This document shows, piece after piece, positions 26,672-35,206 of a stretch of 64,000 nt of DNA. The DNA lies in assembly GCA_050305635.1 (NCBI GenBank), contig JBNLFS010000111.1, forward strand, positions 1 through 64,000, given 5' to 3'. Under the pieces are notes generated by a model that was given only the letters and a program-made list of their open reading frames with translations, had not been told where the DNA came from and made no database searches. A program made the translations under genes and the position numbers. The stretch comes from Thiodiazotropha sp050305635. Its GTDB lineage: Bacteria; Pseudomonadota; Gammaproteobacteria; Chromatiales; Chromatiaceae. Position 1 is the first letter of the stretch, and every line of letters starts with the position of its first letter.

Positions 26672-26933
26672 CCTCGAGATGGACTACGGGTGGATGATCC
26701 GCACTCGAATCAACACTTAACAAACCCTTGCCCCGTATCCGGTTGACACCCCTTGGGGTGAAATCAGCGGGCGATGTTGTTTGTGATGAAGCTGTGTCCA
26801 TCTCAGTTTATGATGGGCGTTTCGTGTTCCGGGCCGGCTTTGTGCCTGGATAAGATTCGTGCCAAATGCCGGGTAGCATGAACTGGTCATTTGGTCCAGA
26901 CACTGATAACCATTAGAACATGAGGATAATAGC

Positions 26934-28124
26934 ATGGAGGAGTATCAAGACCCGGGACCGGGATTCGATACCCTGGCCATTCGCAGTGGCCACCACCGTA
27001 CTCCGGAAGGGGAACATGGCGAACCGATCTTTACCACATCCAGTTTCGTGTTCAGCAGCGCCGCGGAGGCGGCCGCACGATTCAGCGGTGATGAACCCGG
27101 CAATATCTATGCCCGTTTCACCAACCCTACGGTGCGCATGTTCGAACAGCGCCTGGCAGCCCTTGAAGGCGGGGAGCGCTGTGTTGCCACGGCCTCTGGC
27201 ATGTCAGCGATTCTTGCGACCTGCATGGGGGTTTTACGTGCCGGTGATCACTTGGTTTCCTCGCGCAGTATTTTCGGCAGCACGACAATTCTGTTCGACA
27301 AGTACCTGGCCCGCTTCGGTATTGAAACCAGCTACGTGCCGCTGGACGATTTTCACGCCTGGGAATCGGCGATCCGTCCCAATACCAAACTGCTGTTCCT
27401 GGAGACCCCGTCCAATCCCCTGACCGAAATTGCCGACATCCGGAAACTGGCAGATCTGGCCCATGCCCATCAGGCGCATCTGGTGGTGGATAACTGCTTT
27501 TGTACGCCGGCATTGCAACAACCATTGAGTCTGGGTGCTGATATCGTGGTTCACTCCGCAACCAAGTACCTGGACGGGCAGGGTCGTTGTCTCGGGGGGG
27601 CGGTAGTGGGCAGCGAATCCCTGGTCGGTGAGGAGGTGTTTGGCGTATTGAGAACCGCGGGACCCACCATGAGTCCGTTCAATGCCTGGGTGTTTCTGAA
27701 AGGGCTCGAGACCCTGAATCTGCGCATGCAGGCCCACTCACGTAATGCACAGCAATTGGCGGAGTGGCTGGAGCAGCATCCCCGGGTCGATCGGGTCTAT
27801 TATCCCGGTCTGTCCAGTCATCCGCAGAATGATCTGGCCCTCCAGCAGCAGAAGGCTCCGGGCGGCATTCTGGCTTTCGACGTCAAGGGCGGTCAGACCG
27901 CAGCCTGGCGGGTGGTGGACGAAACCCGCATGCTCTCGATCACGGCGAATCTGGGCGATGTGAAGACCACCATCACCCATCCGGCTACCACCACCCATGG
28001 TCGATTGACGGCGGAGCAGCGCAGCGAGGTGGGGATTGGAAACGGTTTGATCCGGATTGCCGTGGGGTTGGAGACTCTGTCGGATATCAAGCGGGATCTG
28101 TCTCGGGGTCTGGACAGTTTGTAA
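26934..28124 (+). CDS. metZ: O-succinylhomoserine sulfhydrylase MetZ
   Basis: MetZ makes homocysteine directly from O-succinylhomoserine and sulfide, using PLP. The 396-residue protein is a Cys/Met-metabolism PLP enzyme with YARFTNPTVRMFEQRLAALE, ATASGMSAIL, and the PLP lysine in HSATKYLDGQGRCLGG. The extended motif and the C-terminal THPATTTHGRL fit MetZ better than MetB or MetC. ATG at 26934 has AGGA upstream. The 262 bases before it hold no other gene. Confidence 0.93.
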   Translation: MEEYQDPGPGFDTLAIRSGHHRTPEGEHGEPIFTTSSFVFSSAAEAAARFSGDEPGNIYARFTNPTVRMFEQRLAALEGGERCVATASGMSAILATCMGVLRAGDHLVSSRSIFGSTTILFDKYLARFGIETSYVPLDDFHAWESAIRPNTKLLFLETPSNPLTEIADIRKLADLAHAHQAHLVVDNCFCTPALQQPLSLGADIVVHSATKYLDGQGRCLGGAVVGSESLVGEEVFGVLRTAGPTMSPFNAWVFLKGLETLNLRMQAHSRNAQQLAEWLEQHPRVDRVYYPGLSSHPQNDLALQQQKAPGGILAFDVKGGQTAAWRVVDETRMLSITANLGDVKTTITHPATTTHGRLTAEQRSEVGIGNGLIRIAVGLETLSDIKRDLSRGLDSL

Positions 28125-28186
28125 AGCGCGTCGACTGATCGAGATTAGGCTGCTGGTAAGACGACGGCTAATGGCCGTAGGCTGTG

Positions 28187-28390
28187 TTACTGTCCAACCC
28201 GAGTGAAATCAGTGCCGGTTTTGAGTCCGAAGACCGTTTCCAGATCAAACTCCCGTATCAGTTGATCTCCGGCGTCCAGGCCGAACTGGCGCTGGACTTC
28301 TCCAAGCAGGAGTCTAACGGCATTACGGTTATAACCACTGCCGAAACTGATCTGCTGGCGGATGATGTCGCGTGCTTTGTCGAGGGTCAT
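28187..28390 (-). CDS. Small helical protein of unknown function
   Basis: The 67-residue product begins MTLDKARDIIRQQISFGSGY and continues NRNAVRLLLGEVQRQFG, ending LKTGTDFTRVGQ. Its regular amphipathic helices and compact composition look like a real small conserved protein rather than a chance frame, although no family was recognised with certainty. The frame extends upstream, and a GTG start at 28483 would add 31 residues. It is convergent with metZ. The overlapping + strand frame has less protein-like composition. Confidence 0.5.
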   Translation of the reverse strand: MTLDKARDIIRQQISFGSGYNRNAVRLLLGEVQRQFGLDAGDQLIREFDLETVFGLKTGTDFTRVGQ

Positions 28391-28699
28391 GCGCGGATTG
28401 ATAACCTCTGTGATGTGTGTAAACAGGTTTTGGTAGTTGTGAAGATGCTCCCGGATACCGGTGCCGAATCGTCTACAGGTCACTACACTAACATATTTGC
28501 CAGTGCTACCCGCTAAACTGCAGGGTACTGGGCAACACATTTTTCAGGGGTATTGTTACAATCGAACCCAGTAACCTCCAGGGGTGGGTCTCGGCCGGTC
28601 GGTTGACGCGTCTGCTCTGAGATCCGCAGGTTTCAATAAGCCGAAACCGAGGCAGTCGCCCCTGGATGTCAGTTCCGGGTTCATCCACAATTCAGGTTA

Positions 28700-29023
28700 A
28701 TGATTATGGATCGCGAGGCACTCGAAAGCATGCTCGATCGGGGCATGGACAACCCCCTGCTGTGCTATACCCTGGGTACCCTGTGTCTGCAACAGGATGA
28801 TCCGCACAATGCGGTGTTGCATCTGCAGCGCGCCCTGGAACAGGACGATCAGCATTCCGCCAGCTGGAAACACTACGGTAAGGCGCTGACCGCATTGAAC
28901 CGGACCGAAGAGGCACGGCAGGCCTGGCAACGTGGCATCGCGGTAGCCGAGGCGAAAGGTGATGTACAGGCGGTCAAGGAGATGCGGGTGTTTCTCAAGC
29001 GTCTTGATAAAAACAACACATGA
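28700..29023 (+). CDS. Small tetratricopeptide-repeat protein
   Basis: The 107-residue protein consists of about three helix-turn-helix units, with clear TPR pattern in LLCYTLGTLCLQQDDPHNAV, LHLQRALEQDDQHSASWKHY and GKALTALNRTEEARQAWQRG. TPR proteins act as protein-protein adaptors. There is no signal peptide, so it should be cytoplasmic. It ends 15 bases before hemF and is probably co-transcribed with it. ATG 28706 is an alternative start. Confidence 0.85.
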   Translation: MIMDREALESMLDRGMDNPLLCYTLGTLCLQQDDPHNAVLHLQRALEQDDQHSASWKHYGKALTALNRTEEARQAWQRGIAVAEAKGDVQAVKEMRVFLKRLDKNNT

Positions 29024-29038
29024 CGCGAGAGGTGTGCC

Positions 29039-29959
29039 ATGGACACTCCGGACAAAGCCAAAGTCAAACACTATCTGTTGAATCTGCAGCAGACGATCTG
29101 CTGTGGACTGGAAGAGGAGGACGGTCAGGAGCGGTTCCTCATCGACAGTTGGCAACGGGAACCCGGTGAACGGCTGCAGGGTGGCGGTATCAGTTCGGTG
29201 CTCGATGGGGGGGTGGTGTTCGAACAGGCAGGGGTCAACTTCTCTCATGTCATGGGCGACCAGCTACCCGGATCCGCAACGGCCCACCGGCCCGAGTTGG
29301 CCGGTCGCAGCTTCGAGGCCATGGGGGTGTCCCTGGTGATCCATCCGCGCAATCCCTATGTTCCCACCTCACACGCCAACCTGCGCTTTTTCGTCGCGGA
29401 GAAGCAGGACGAGCCACCGGTGTGGTGGTTTGGCGGCGGTTTCGACCTCACCCCCTACTACGGTTATGACGAGGATTGCCGGCATTGGCACCGGGTCGCA
29501 AAGGAGGCCTGCCAGCCCTTCGGTGAGGCGGTCTATCCCCGTTTCAAGAAGTGGTGCGACGAATATTTCTACCTCAGGCACCGGGCGGAACCCCGGGGTA
29601 TCGGCGGGCTGTTTTTCGATGACCTCAACGAATGGGGTTTCGAAACCAGTTTCGAGTTTCTGCAAAGTGTGGGAGATCGCTACCTGACCGCCTACCTTCC
29701 GATCGTGAAACGTCGTCGGGACACGACTTATGGCGAGCGGGAACGGGACTTTCAACTCTACCGGCGGGGCCGTTACGTGGAATTCAATCTGGTCTATGAC
29801 CGGGGCACCCTGTTCGGGCTGCAATCGGGCGGCCGAACCGAGTCCATACTGATGTCTCTGCCGCCACTGGTGAAATGGCGCTACAACTGGAAGCCTGAGT
29901 CCGGAACCGAGGAAGCGCGTCTGTATGAACACTACCTGCAACCCCGTGATTGGGTTTGA
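29039..29959 (+). CDS. hemF: Oxygen-dependent coproporphyrinogen III oxidase HemF
   Basis: HemF uses O2 to convert coproporphyrinogen III to protoporphyrinogen IX in haem synthesis. The 306-residue protein has the family signatures FEQAGVNFSHVMGD, VIHPRNPYVPTSHANLRFF, WWFGGGFDLTPYYGYDEDC and HRAEPRGIGGLFFDDLN, and a normal length. Its presence shows the cell meets oxygen. GAGAGG lies upstream of the start. Confidence 0.97.
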   Translation: MDTPDKAKVKHYLLNLQQTICCGLEEEDGQERFLIDSWQREPGERLQGGGISSVLDGGVVFEQAGVNFSHVMGDQLPGSATAHRPELAGRSFEAMGVSLVIHPRNPYVPTSHANLRFFVAEKQDEPPVWWFGGGFDLTPYYGYDEDCRHWHRVAKEACQPFGEAVYPRFKKWCDEYFYLRHRAEPRGIGGLFFDDLNEWGFETSFEFLQSVGDRYLTAYLPIVKRRRDTTYGERERDFQLYRRGRYVEFNLVYDRGTLFGLQSGGRTESILMSLPPLVKWRYNWKPESGTEEARLYEHYLQPRDWV

Positions 29960-29989
29960 GCGCACCGACTTATAGGACACTCCACGAGT

Positions 29990-30583
29990 ATGAAACCCTT
30001 TTCCGAGGCCTGCGAGGAGAACAAGCAACCCATCCTCCAGGTGATCCATCCACTGTTCCAGGCAGTCCGCTCACTCCTGGAGATCGGTAGTGGCACCGGT
30101 CAGCATGCCGTTCACTTCGCTGCCGCCATGCCTGGGCTGACCTGGCAAACCAGCGATTGTGCGGAGAACCTTCCCGGTATCCGCGCCTGGCGGGCGGAAG
30201 CGGGCCTGGATAACCTGCCTGAGCCCATAGAACTGGATGTGCAGGGGCGCTGGCCCGAGCAGACATTCGAAGCGGTATTCAGCGCCAACACCACCCACAT
30301 CATGTCCTGGCCCCAAGTCGAAGCGATGTTTCAGGGGATTGGCCGGATTCTTCAACCCGGTGGAGTTTTTGCTCTGTACGGCCCGTTCAATTACCGGGGA
30401 GACTACACCAGTGAGAGCAACCGCCGCTTTGATCAGTGGCTGCATGCCCGGGATTCCCAGAGCGGTATACGGGATTTCGAGGCACTCGAAGCATTAGCCC
30501 TGGAGCAGGGGCTCAGCTTCTCGGCTGATATTGAGATGCCGGTGAACAACCGCATTCTGGTGTGGCGCCGACTGCCCGCCTGA
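29990..30583 (+). CDS. DUF938 SAM-dependent methyltransferase-like protein
   Basis: The 197-residue protein belongs to DUF938, a class I methyltransferase-like family. It begins MKPFSEACEENKQPIL and has the SAM-binding glycine loop LEIGSGTGQHAVHFAAAMP, then SANTTHIMSW and GGVFALYGPFNYRGDYTSES. Substrate unknown. It lies 30 bases after hemF and may share its operon. Confidence 0.87.
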   Translation: MKPFSEACEENKQPILQVIHPLFQAVRSLLEIGSGTGQHAVHFAAAMPGLTWQTSDCAENLPGIRAWRAEAGLDNLPEPIELDVQGRWPEQTFEAVFSANTTHIMSWPQVEAMFQGIGRILQPGGVFALYGPFNYRGDYTSESNRRFDQWLHARDSQSGIRDFEALEALALEQGLSFSADIEMPVNNRILVWRRLPA

Positions 30584-30608
30584 ATCGGGTTTTATTAATC
30601 CTCCGGGG

Positions 30609-30643
30609 TGTTCAGGCGCTGTTCAGTTATCCCTCCTTACACT
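30609..30643 (+). promoter_or_regulatory. PhoP-box-like direct repeat with downstream -10
   Basis: TGTTCAG occurs at 30609-30615 and again at 30620-30626, an 11-base period as used by OmpR/PhoP-family regulators (the E. coli PhoP box is GTTTA repeated with the same period). A -10-like TACACT (30638-30643) starts 11 bases after the second half-site, the geometry of PhoP-activated promoters. It would drive the glycine-zipper gene at 30699. Confidence 0.5.
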
Positions 30644-30698
30644 TCCAACATAGCGGGTGTAAAGCCCGAATCAAATCACTGGAAGCCAGGAGAATGCC

Positions 30699-31238
30699 AT
30701 GAAAACCACTGCCCTGATCAGCGCCACGCTTTTAATGAGTTTCACCCTTTCGGCGAACGCCGGACATCAGGATGGGTATCGCGATACCGCCAAGGTCATC
30801 GACGTGGAGCCGGTTTATCGCACCGTGCAGGTCACCGAGCCGGAACGCAGCTGCTGGGAAGAGGAGGTCGATCACTACGTGCCCGGCGAGCGGCGTTATA
30901 CCGGAACCGTACTCGGCGGCATCATCGGCGGGGTGGTGGCCAATTCGGTCAGCCGGGGTCGCGGCCGGGGCAAGGATGCGGCCACCCTGGCCGGTACCCT
31001 GCTGGGTGGCGCCATCGGCCATGATCTGACCCGCACCGGCCATTCCGGTCGGGTCGTGACCTCCCGGGAACGCCACTGCGAGGTGATCCAGCACACCTAT
31101 GAAGAGGAGCGCTTGGAAGGCTATGATGTGACCTATCGGTACAAAGGACGGATTTTCCATACCTTCACCGAAGAGCATCCCGGGGAACGGATCCCAGTGA
31201 GTGTCAGTGTGCGTTCAGACTATGCACGCGGTCACTAA
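30699..31238 (+). CDS. Glycine-zipper 2TM envelope protein
   Basis: The 179-residue protein has a signal peptide (MKTTALISATLLMSFTLSANA), a mature N-terminus with YRDTAKVIDVEPVYRTVQVT, and a glycine-zipper segment (about residues 70-115, GTVLGGIIGGVVANSVSRG and GGAIGHDLTRTGHSG). The C-terminal region has CEVIQHTYEEERLEGYDVTY. This is the SlyB/UMF-type 2TM glycine-zipper family found in the outer envelope. No lipobox Cys is present at the expected site. AGGAGA precedes the start. Confidence 0.85.
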   Translation: MKTTALISATLLMSFTLSANAGHQDGYRDTAKVIDVEPVYRTVQVTEPERSCWEEEVDHYVPGERRYTGTVLGGIIGGVVANSVSRGRGRGKDAATLAGTLLGGAIGHDLTRTGHSGRVVTSRERHCEVIQHTYEEERLEGYDVTYRYKGRIFHTFTEEHPGERIPVSVSVRSDYARGH

Positions 31239-31393
31239 GCCGAGTGATGGTTGGGACCTGCTGGGGAGGTGATCGCAATCCCCAGGTGAAAGGGGTATAA
31301 ATCTGAGTATGCCGTGAAAACCGTCGCCACATCAGTGAACCGGGATTGCCTTCCGGTTCCGGGGACACAGCCGGGGTTTGAAAGTGAGACGTT

Positions 31394-31660
31394 ATGGGTA
31401 AGTGCAAACGAATCATCGTGATGATCGGGACATTGGCCGCCATGCTGCTGCCAATTGCGCAAGCAAATGCGCAGATGAGTCTCGATCAGGCCGTTCAGCA
31501 GGCCAAGCAAAAGACCGGTGGGCGCGTGATTTCGGCGGAGACCCGCGATCAGGACGGGCGTCCTGTCTATAACATCCGCATTTTGACCCAGGACGGTAAG
31601 GTTCGGCGTATGCAGATCCGTGCCGATGAAAAGGGTGGCGACAGCCGTTCCCGGCGTTGA
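31394..31660 (+). CDS. PepSY-domain periplasmic protein
   Basis: The 88-residue product has a signal peptide (about residues 1-26, ending AQANA) and a single PepSY domain (SLDQAVQQAKQKTGGRVISA, YNIRILTQDGKVRRMQI). Small PepSY proteins often sit in front of PhoPQ-like two-component systems, as here (response regulator 33 bases downstream). They are thought to bind or inhibit peptidases or sense envelope state; the role here is inferred from context. Confidence 0.88.
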   Translation: MGKCKRIIVMIGTLAAMLLPIAQANAQMSLDQAVQQAKQKTGGRVISAETRDQDGRPVYNIRILTQDGKVRRMQIRADEKGGDSRSRR

Positions 31661-31693
31661 CGATCGCCTACCGGATAAACAGGATAATTTGAA

Positions 31694-32374
31694 GTGCGTG
31701 TGCTGCTGGTAGAAGACGAAGCCGATATCCGCGAACCCCTGGCTGCACGACTGCGGGAGCAGGGCTACACAGTGGACAGTGCGGAGGATGGTCGGGCCGG
31801 TCTGTTTCTCGGGCGGGAGTATGGCATTGATGTTGGCATCATCGACATCGGTCTGCCGAAACTCTCCGGTATCGAGCTGATCCGGGAGCTGCGCAAACTG
31901 GACAAACATTTTCCAATCCTCATTCTCACCGCGCGGGGTAACTGGCAGGACAAGGTGGAAGGGCTGGAGGCGGGCGCTGACGACTACCTGGTCAAACCCT
32001 TTCATGTGGAGGAGTTGCTCGCCCGGCTCAATGCCCTGTTGAGACGTTCTGCGGGATGGTCGCAACCGGTGCTCTCAGGAGGGCCGATCACCCTGGACAC
32101 CCGAACCCAGACCGTCAATGTCGGGGAAGTTCCGATCGACCTCACCGCTTACGAGTACAAGGTGCTGGAGTACCTGATGCTGCACACCGGTGAAGTGGTC
32201 TCAAAAACCGACCTCACCGAGCATATCTATGAGCAGGATTGGGATCGTGACAGCAACACCATCGAGGTTTTCGTACGCCGTCTGCGCAAGAAGCTGGATC
32301 CGGATGAAACCTACAAACCCATCGAAACCTTGCGGGGCAGGGGCTATCGCTTCGCCTTGGAGCGCAGTCATTGA
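31694..32374 (+). CDS. OmpR/PhoP-family response regulator
   Basis: The 226-residue protein has a receiver domain (1 to about 115, phospho-acceptor Asp51 in IIDIGLPK, Glu7/Asp8, Thr in LTARG, Lys in LVKPFH) and a winged-helix DNA-binding domain (about 125-222, VFVRRLRKKLDP, ETLRGRGYRFAL). It resembles PhoP/QseB-type regulators. Start is GTG at 31694. It is followed after 134 bases by its likely partner kinase. Confidence 0.92.
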   Translation: MRVLLVEDEADIREPLAARLREQGYTVDSAEDGRAGLFLGREYGIDVGIIDIGLPKLSGIELIRELRKLDKHFPILILTARGNWQDKVEGLEAGADDYLVKPFHVEELLARLNALLRRSAGWSQPVLSGGPITLDTRTQTVNVGEVPIDLTAYEYKVLEYLMLHTGEVVSKTDLTEHIYEQDWDRDSNTIEVFVRRLRKKLDPDETYKPIETLRGRGYRFALERSH

Positions 32375-32508
32375 GCCGCGTCTGAAAGCCGGTAGGAGGC
32401 TTGCCCGGCCCGCACGCTCCCGCGAACCGATTTTCCATTCCTACCTGTCGATAGCCGCCACAATTCTGATCCGGATAGCCTCAGCACTGGTAAAGACCCG
32501 GTTGTGCA

Positions 32509-33891
32509 ATGCGCATGAGTGATTCCGCCAATCCCGTAGAACGGCAACCCTTTTCCATCCATCGGCGGCTGCTGTTGGCCGCCAGCCTGGTCTTGGGCGC
32601 GTTTTTTGGACTGACCGGATGGTCTCTGGATGAAGCCTTCCGCTCGGCCAGCGATGAGGCTTTGCAGACCCGTCTCTACAGCAGTGTCTACGCGCTCCTG
32701 GCGGCTGCCGAGGAGGGAGATGAAGGGCAGATGGTGATGCCGGAGGTGCTCACGGATCCGCGTTTCAACCGGCCCGATTCCGGGCTCTATGCCCAGGTCA
32801 GGAATTATGCGACGGATTACCAGTGGCACTCCGCTTCCACCCTGGGACAGGTACTCGGATTCAGTCGCGAGATCCCCTCCGGTGAGTCGGAGATCGGCAC
32901 TTTCAAAATGGCGGACCGGGAGGTCATGGGGCTGAATTTCGGCGTGGTCTGGGAGGATTTCCACGGCAAGGAGCGTAAATATGTCCTGACCGTCGCCGAA
33001 GACCTGCAACCGGTCCACGAACAGGTCTCGGCATTTCGAAACACCCTGCTGCTGTGGTTGGGGGGCGCCGCCTTTCTGTTGCTATTGGCCCAGGGCTGGG
33101 TGCTCAACTGGGGCTTACGGCCACTGCGCCAGGTGGAGAGCGCCCTTGCGGAGATCGAGTCCGGCCGGGCCGAGCAGCTGCAAGGCGCTTATCCCCGGGA
33201 ACTCACCCGGCTGACCTCCAGCATCAATTCCCTGATCCTGCACGGGCGTGCCCGGCAGCAACGCTATCGGGACAGTCTCGGCGATCTGGCCCACAGTCTG
33301 AAAACCCCCCTGGCGATACTACAGAGTCTGGCTGATCAGGCGCGGGGCCAATCCTCGGATACTTTGCGGGAGCAGGTCGATCGCATGAACCAGATCGTCA
33401 TCCACCAGTTGCAGCGCGCCGCGGCATCCGGGCAGCAAGTTCTGAGTGGCAATGTGGCCGTCAAGCCCCTGGTGGAGCGTCTCGCGAACACCCTGTCGAA
33501 GGTCTACCATGACAAGGGCATTCATTGGCAACTGGAGATCGACCCGGCCTGTCTGTTCGCCGGGGATGAGGGCGACTTGATGGAGATACTCGGGAACCTC
33601 ATGGAAAATGCCTGCAAATACGGTCGGCAGCGGGTGCGTGTGAGCGGACAGCGGGGTAGCGGGATTCACCTGTGTATCGAGGATGATGGCAAGGGCATAC
33701 CGGCGGATCAGGTGGACGCGGTGTTTCATCGCGGTCATCGGGCCGATACACGCCTGCCGGGGCAGGGGATCGGCCTGGCCGTGGCGGCTGATATCGTCAA
33801 TGCCTACACCGGCCAGATCGAAATCGCCGCCTCGTCGCGCCTGGGTGGCGCGGCGGTGAAAGTCAATCTGCCGGGCTCTTGGACAAGATGA
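32509..33891 (+). CDS. PhoQ-like sensor histidine kinase
   Basis: The 460-residue protein has an N-terminal membrane helix (about 22-42), a periplasmic sensor region (about 43-180), a second helix (about 181-203), and a HAMP-like stretch. The HisKA phosphorylation site is His262 in DLAHSLKTPLAI, followed by an HATPase domain (NLMENACKYG, EDDGKGIPADQ, GQGIGLAVAADI). The DLAHSLKTPL motif and layout match the PhoQ type. It forms a pair with the preceding response regulator. Its stop is directly against the convergent rsgA stop (33891/33892). Confidence 0.92.
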   Translation: MRMSDSANPVERQPFSIHRRLLLAASLVLGAFFGLTGWSLDEAFRSASDEALQTRLYSSVYALLAAAEEGDEGQMVMPEVLTDPRFNRPDSGLYAQVRNYATDYQWHSASTLGQVLGFSREIPSGESEIGTFKMADREVMGLNFGVVWEDFHGKERKYVLTVAEDLQPVHEQVSAFRNTLLLWLGGAAFLLLLAQGWVLNWGLRPLRQVESALAEIESGRAEQLQGAYPRELTRLTSSINSLILHGRARQQRYRDSLGDLAHSLKTPLAILQSLADQARGQSSDTLREQVDRMNQIVIHQLQRAAASGQQVLSGNVAVKPLVERLANTLSKVYHDKGIHWQLEIDPACLFAGDEGDLMEILGNLMENACKYGRQRVRVSGQRGSGIHLCIEDDGKGIPADQVDAVFHRGHRADTRLPGQGIGLAVAADIVNAYTGQIEIAASSRLGGAAVKVNLPGSWTR

Positions 33892-34893
33892 TCAGGCGGA
33901 CAGGCTTTTCTGCAGCCTGAGGAAATTCTCCACTCTCAGGGGGTCGATCTCGCCGTGCTCCATCGCGCTGCGGATCGCACAATCGGGTTCGTGTTCATGG
34001 GTGCAGTTGTGAAACCGGCACTGCCCGAGGTAGTCGTGAAACTCCCGAAAACCCTGTTCCAGTTCCTGGCGATTCAAGTGACTGAGGCGAAAACTCCTGA
34101 CCCCGGGGGAATCGATCAATTCACCGCCCTGGGGCAGGTTGTAGCAGGTTGCCGCCGAGGTGGTGTGCCGGCCCAGCCCGGTGGCCTCGGACAGACGCCC
34201 TGTTTCCGCCTCGATGTCCGGCAACAGGGCATTGATTAGGGATGATTTTCCAACCCCGGACTGTCCCACCAGGATATTCGTCTCCCCCTGCAGTTTCACG
34301 ATCAGTTCATCCAGCCCGTGTTCCTGTCTGGCACTGACGGCCACAATGGGATAACCGATTCTGCGGTAGGGTTCGAGCCTGTGGAAAAAACCGGTTCTGG
34401 CCTCGCCGCGCAAAAGGTCGACCTTATTCACCGCAATCAGGGGGGGGATTCGGATGGTTTCGGCACTCACCAGATACTGGTCCAGCAGGTAGCCGCTGGG
34501 TTCCGGCACCGGGGCCAGTACGATGATCAACTGGGTGATGTTGGCGGCGAGGGGTTTCTTTCGGCCACTGTAGTCCGGACGGCTGAGCACGCTATCCCGG
34601 GGTTGCAGTGCCGTGACGACACCGGCCTTTTCGTCCACCGGTTGCCAGATCACCCGATCGCCACACACCGGGTGACCGATGTTCTGCCGGGTTTGACAGC
34701 AGACGATCCGTCCGGAGGGATCCTGTACACCCAGGGTCGCCCCGTGCCGGATCACCACCCGGCCCTCCAGAGACGCATGCTCTCCGGCCTGGCTCAGCGC
34801 CTGGTCCGCCCTGCGCTCCAGGTGCTCACGTCTTTTGTCCTGAATGGCCTGGATACGGCCTTTCTGCTGCAGGGTCAGCCGACGTTTCGCCAT
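33892..34893 (-). CDS. rsgA: Ribosome small-subunit GTPase RsgA
   Basis: RsgA is a circularly permuted GTPase that checks 30S subunit assembly. The 333-residue protein has a basic N-terminus (MAKRRLTLQQKGRIQAIQDK), an OB domain, permuted G motifs (NKVDLL before GQSGVGKSSLIN, then DSPGVRSF), and a zinc site CRFHNCTHEHEPDC. It ends the - strand group M48 protease-cytochrome c-rsgA, with a 9-base gap to the cytochrome gene. Pairing with divergent orn is typical of gammaproteobacteria. Confidence 0.97.
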   Translation of the reverse strand: MAKRRLTLQQKGRIQAIQDKRREHLERRADQALSQAGEHASLEGRVVIRHGATLGVQDPSGRIVCCQTRQNIGHPVCGDRVIWQPVDEKAGVVTALQPRDSVLSRPDYSGRKKPLAANITQLIIVLAPVPEPSGYLLDQYLVSAETIRIPPLIAVNKVDLLRGEARTGFFHRLEPYRRIGYPIVAVSARQEHGLDELIVKLQGETNILVGQSGVGKSSLINALLPDIEAETGRLSEATGLGRHTTSAATCYNLPQGGELIDSPGVRSFRLSHLNRQELEQGFREFHDYLGQCRFHNCTHEHEPDCAIRSAMEHGEIDPLRVENFLRLQKSLSA

Positions 34894-34902
34894 GCCCTGG
34901 GC

Positions 34903-35193
34903 TTATTGGCTATCAGGTTTGAAGTGGTAGAAGGTGTGGTTCAGATAACTGGCGGTATCGTCGATCTGATCGTCGAACCAGGTCAGTCCCAGGTTCTGCT
35001 CACAGAAGCGTACCTGTTTATGCAGGGCCGGAAGGTCGTTGATGCGCCGGTCAGCTCGGGTGTAGACCTCGCTGCCGTGGCACTTCAGGCAATTTTCGTC
35101 GTACAGCGCCTGACCTTTTTCCACATCTCCTGCCTGGACCGAAACCGACACCAGGAGGGTCGCGGCTGCGATACTCAGCTGTGTTTTGATCAT
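34903..35193 (-). CDS. Small periplasmic cytochrome c
   Basis: The 96-residue protein, counted from MIKTQLSIAAATLLVS, has a signal peptide ending near VSVQA and a single haem-binding motif CLKCH, so it is a class I-like monohaem cytochrome. The C-terminal segment YLNHTFYHF contains no obvious Met ligand; the axial ligand is uncertain. GGAGA upstream supports the 35193 start. It is co-directional with, and 13 bases after, the M48 protease gene. Its electron partner is unknown. Confidence 0.88.
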   Translation of the reverse strand: MIKTQLSIAAATLLVSVSVQAGDVEKGQALYDENCLKCHGSEVYTRADRRINDLPALHKQVRFCEQNLGLTWFDDQIDDTASYLNHTFYHFKPDSQ

Positions 35194-35206
35194 GGTTGTC
35201 TCTCCG

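Noticed and set aside
28184..28516. 110-codon + strand frame overlapping the small - strand protein
   Set aside because: Composition is less protein-like and there is no ribosome-binding site; the - strand frame is preferred.
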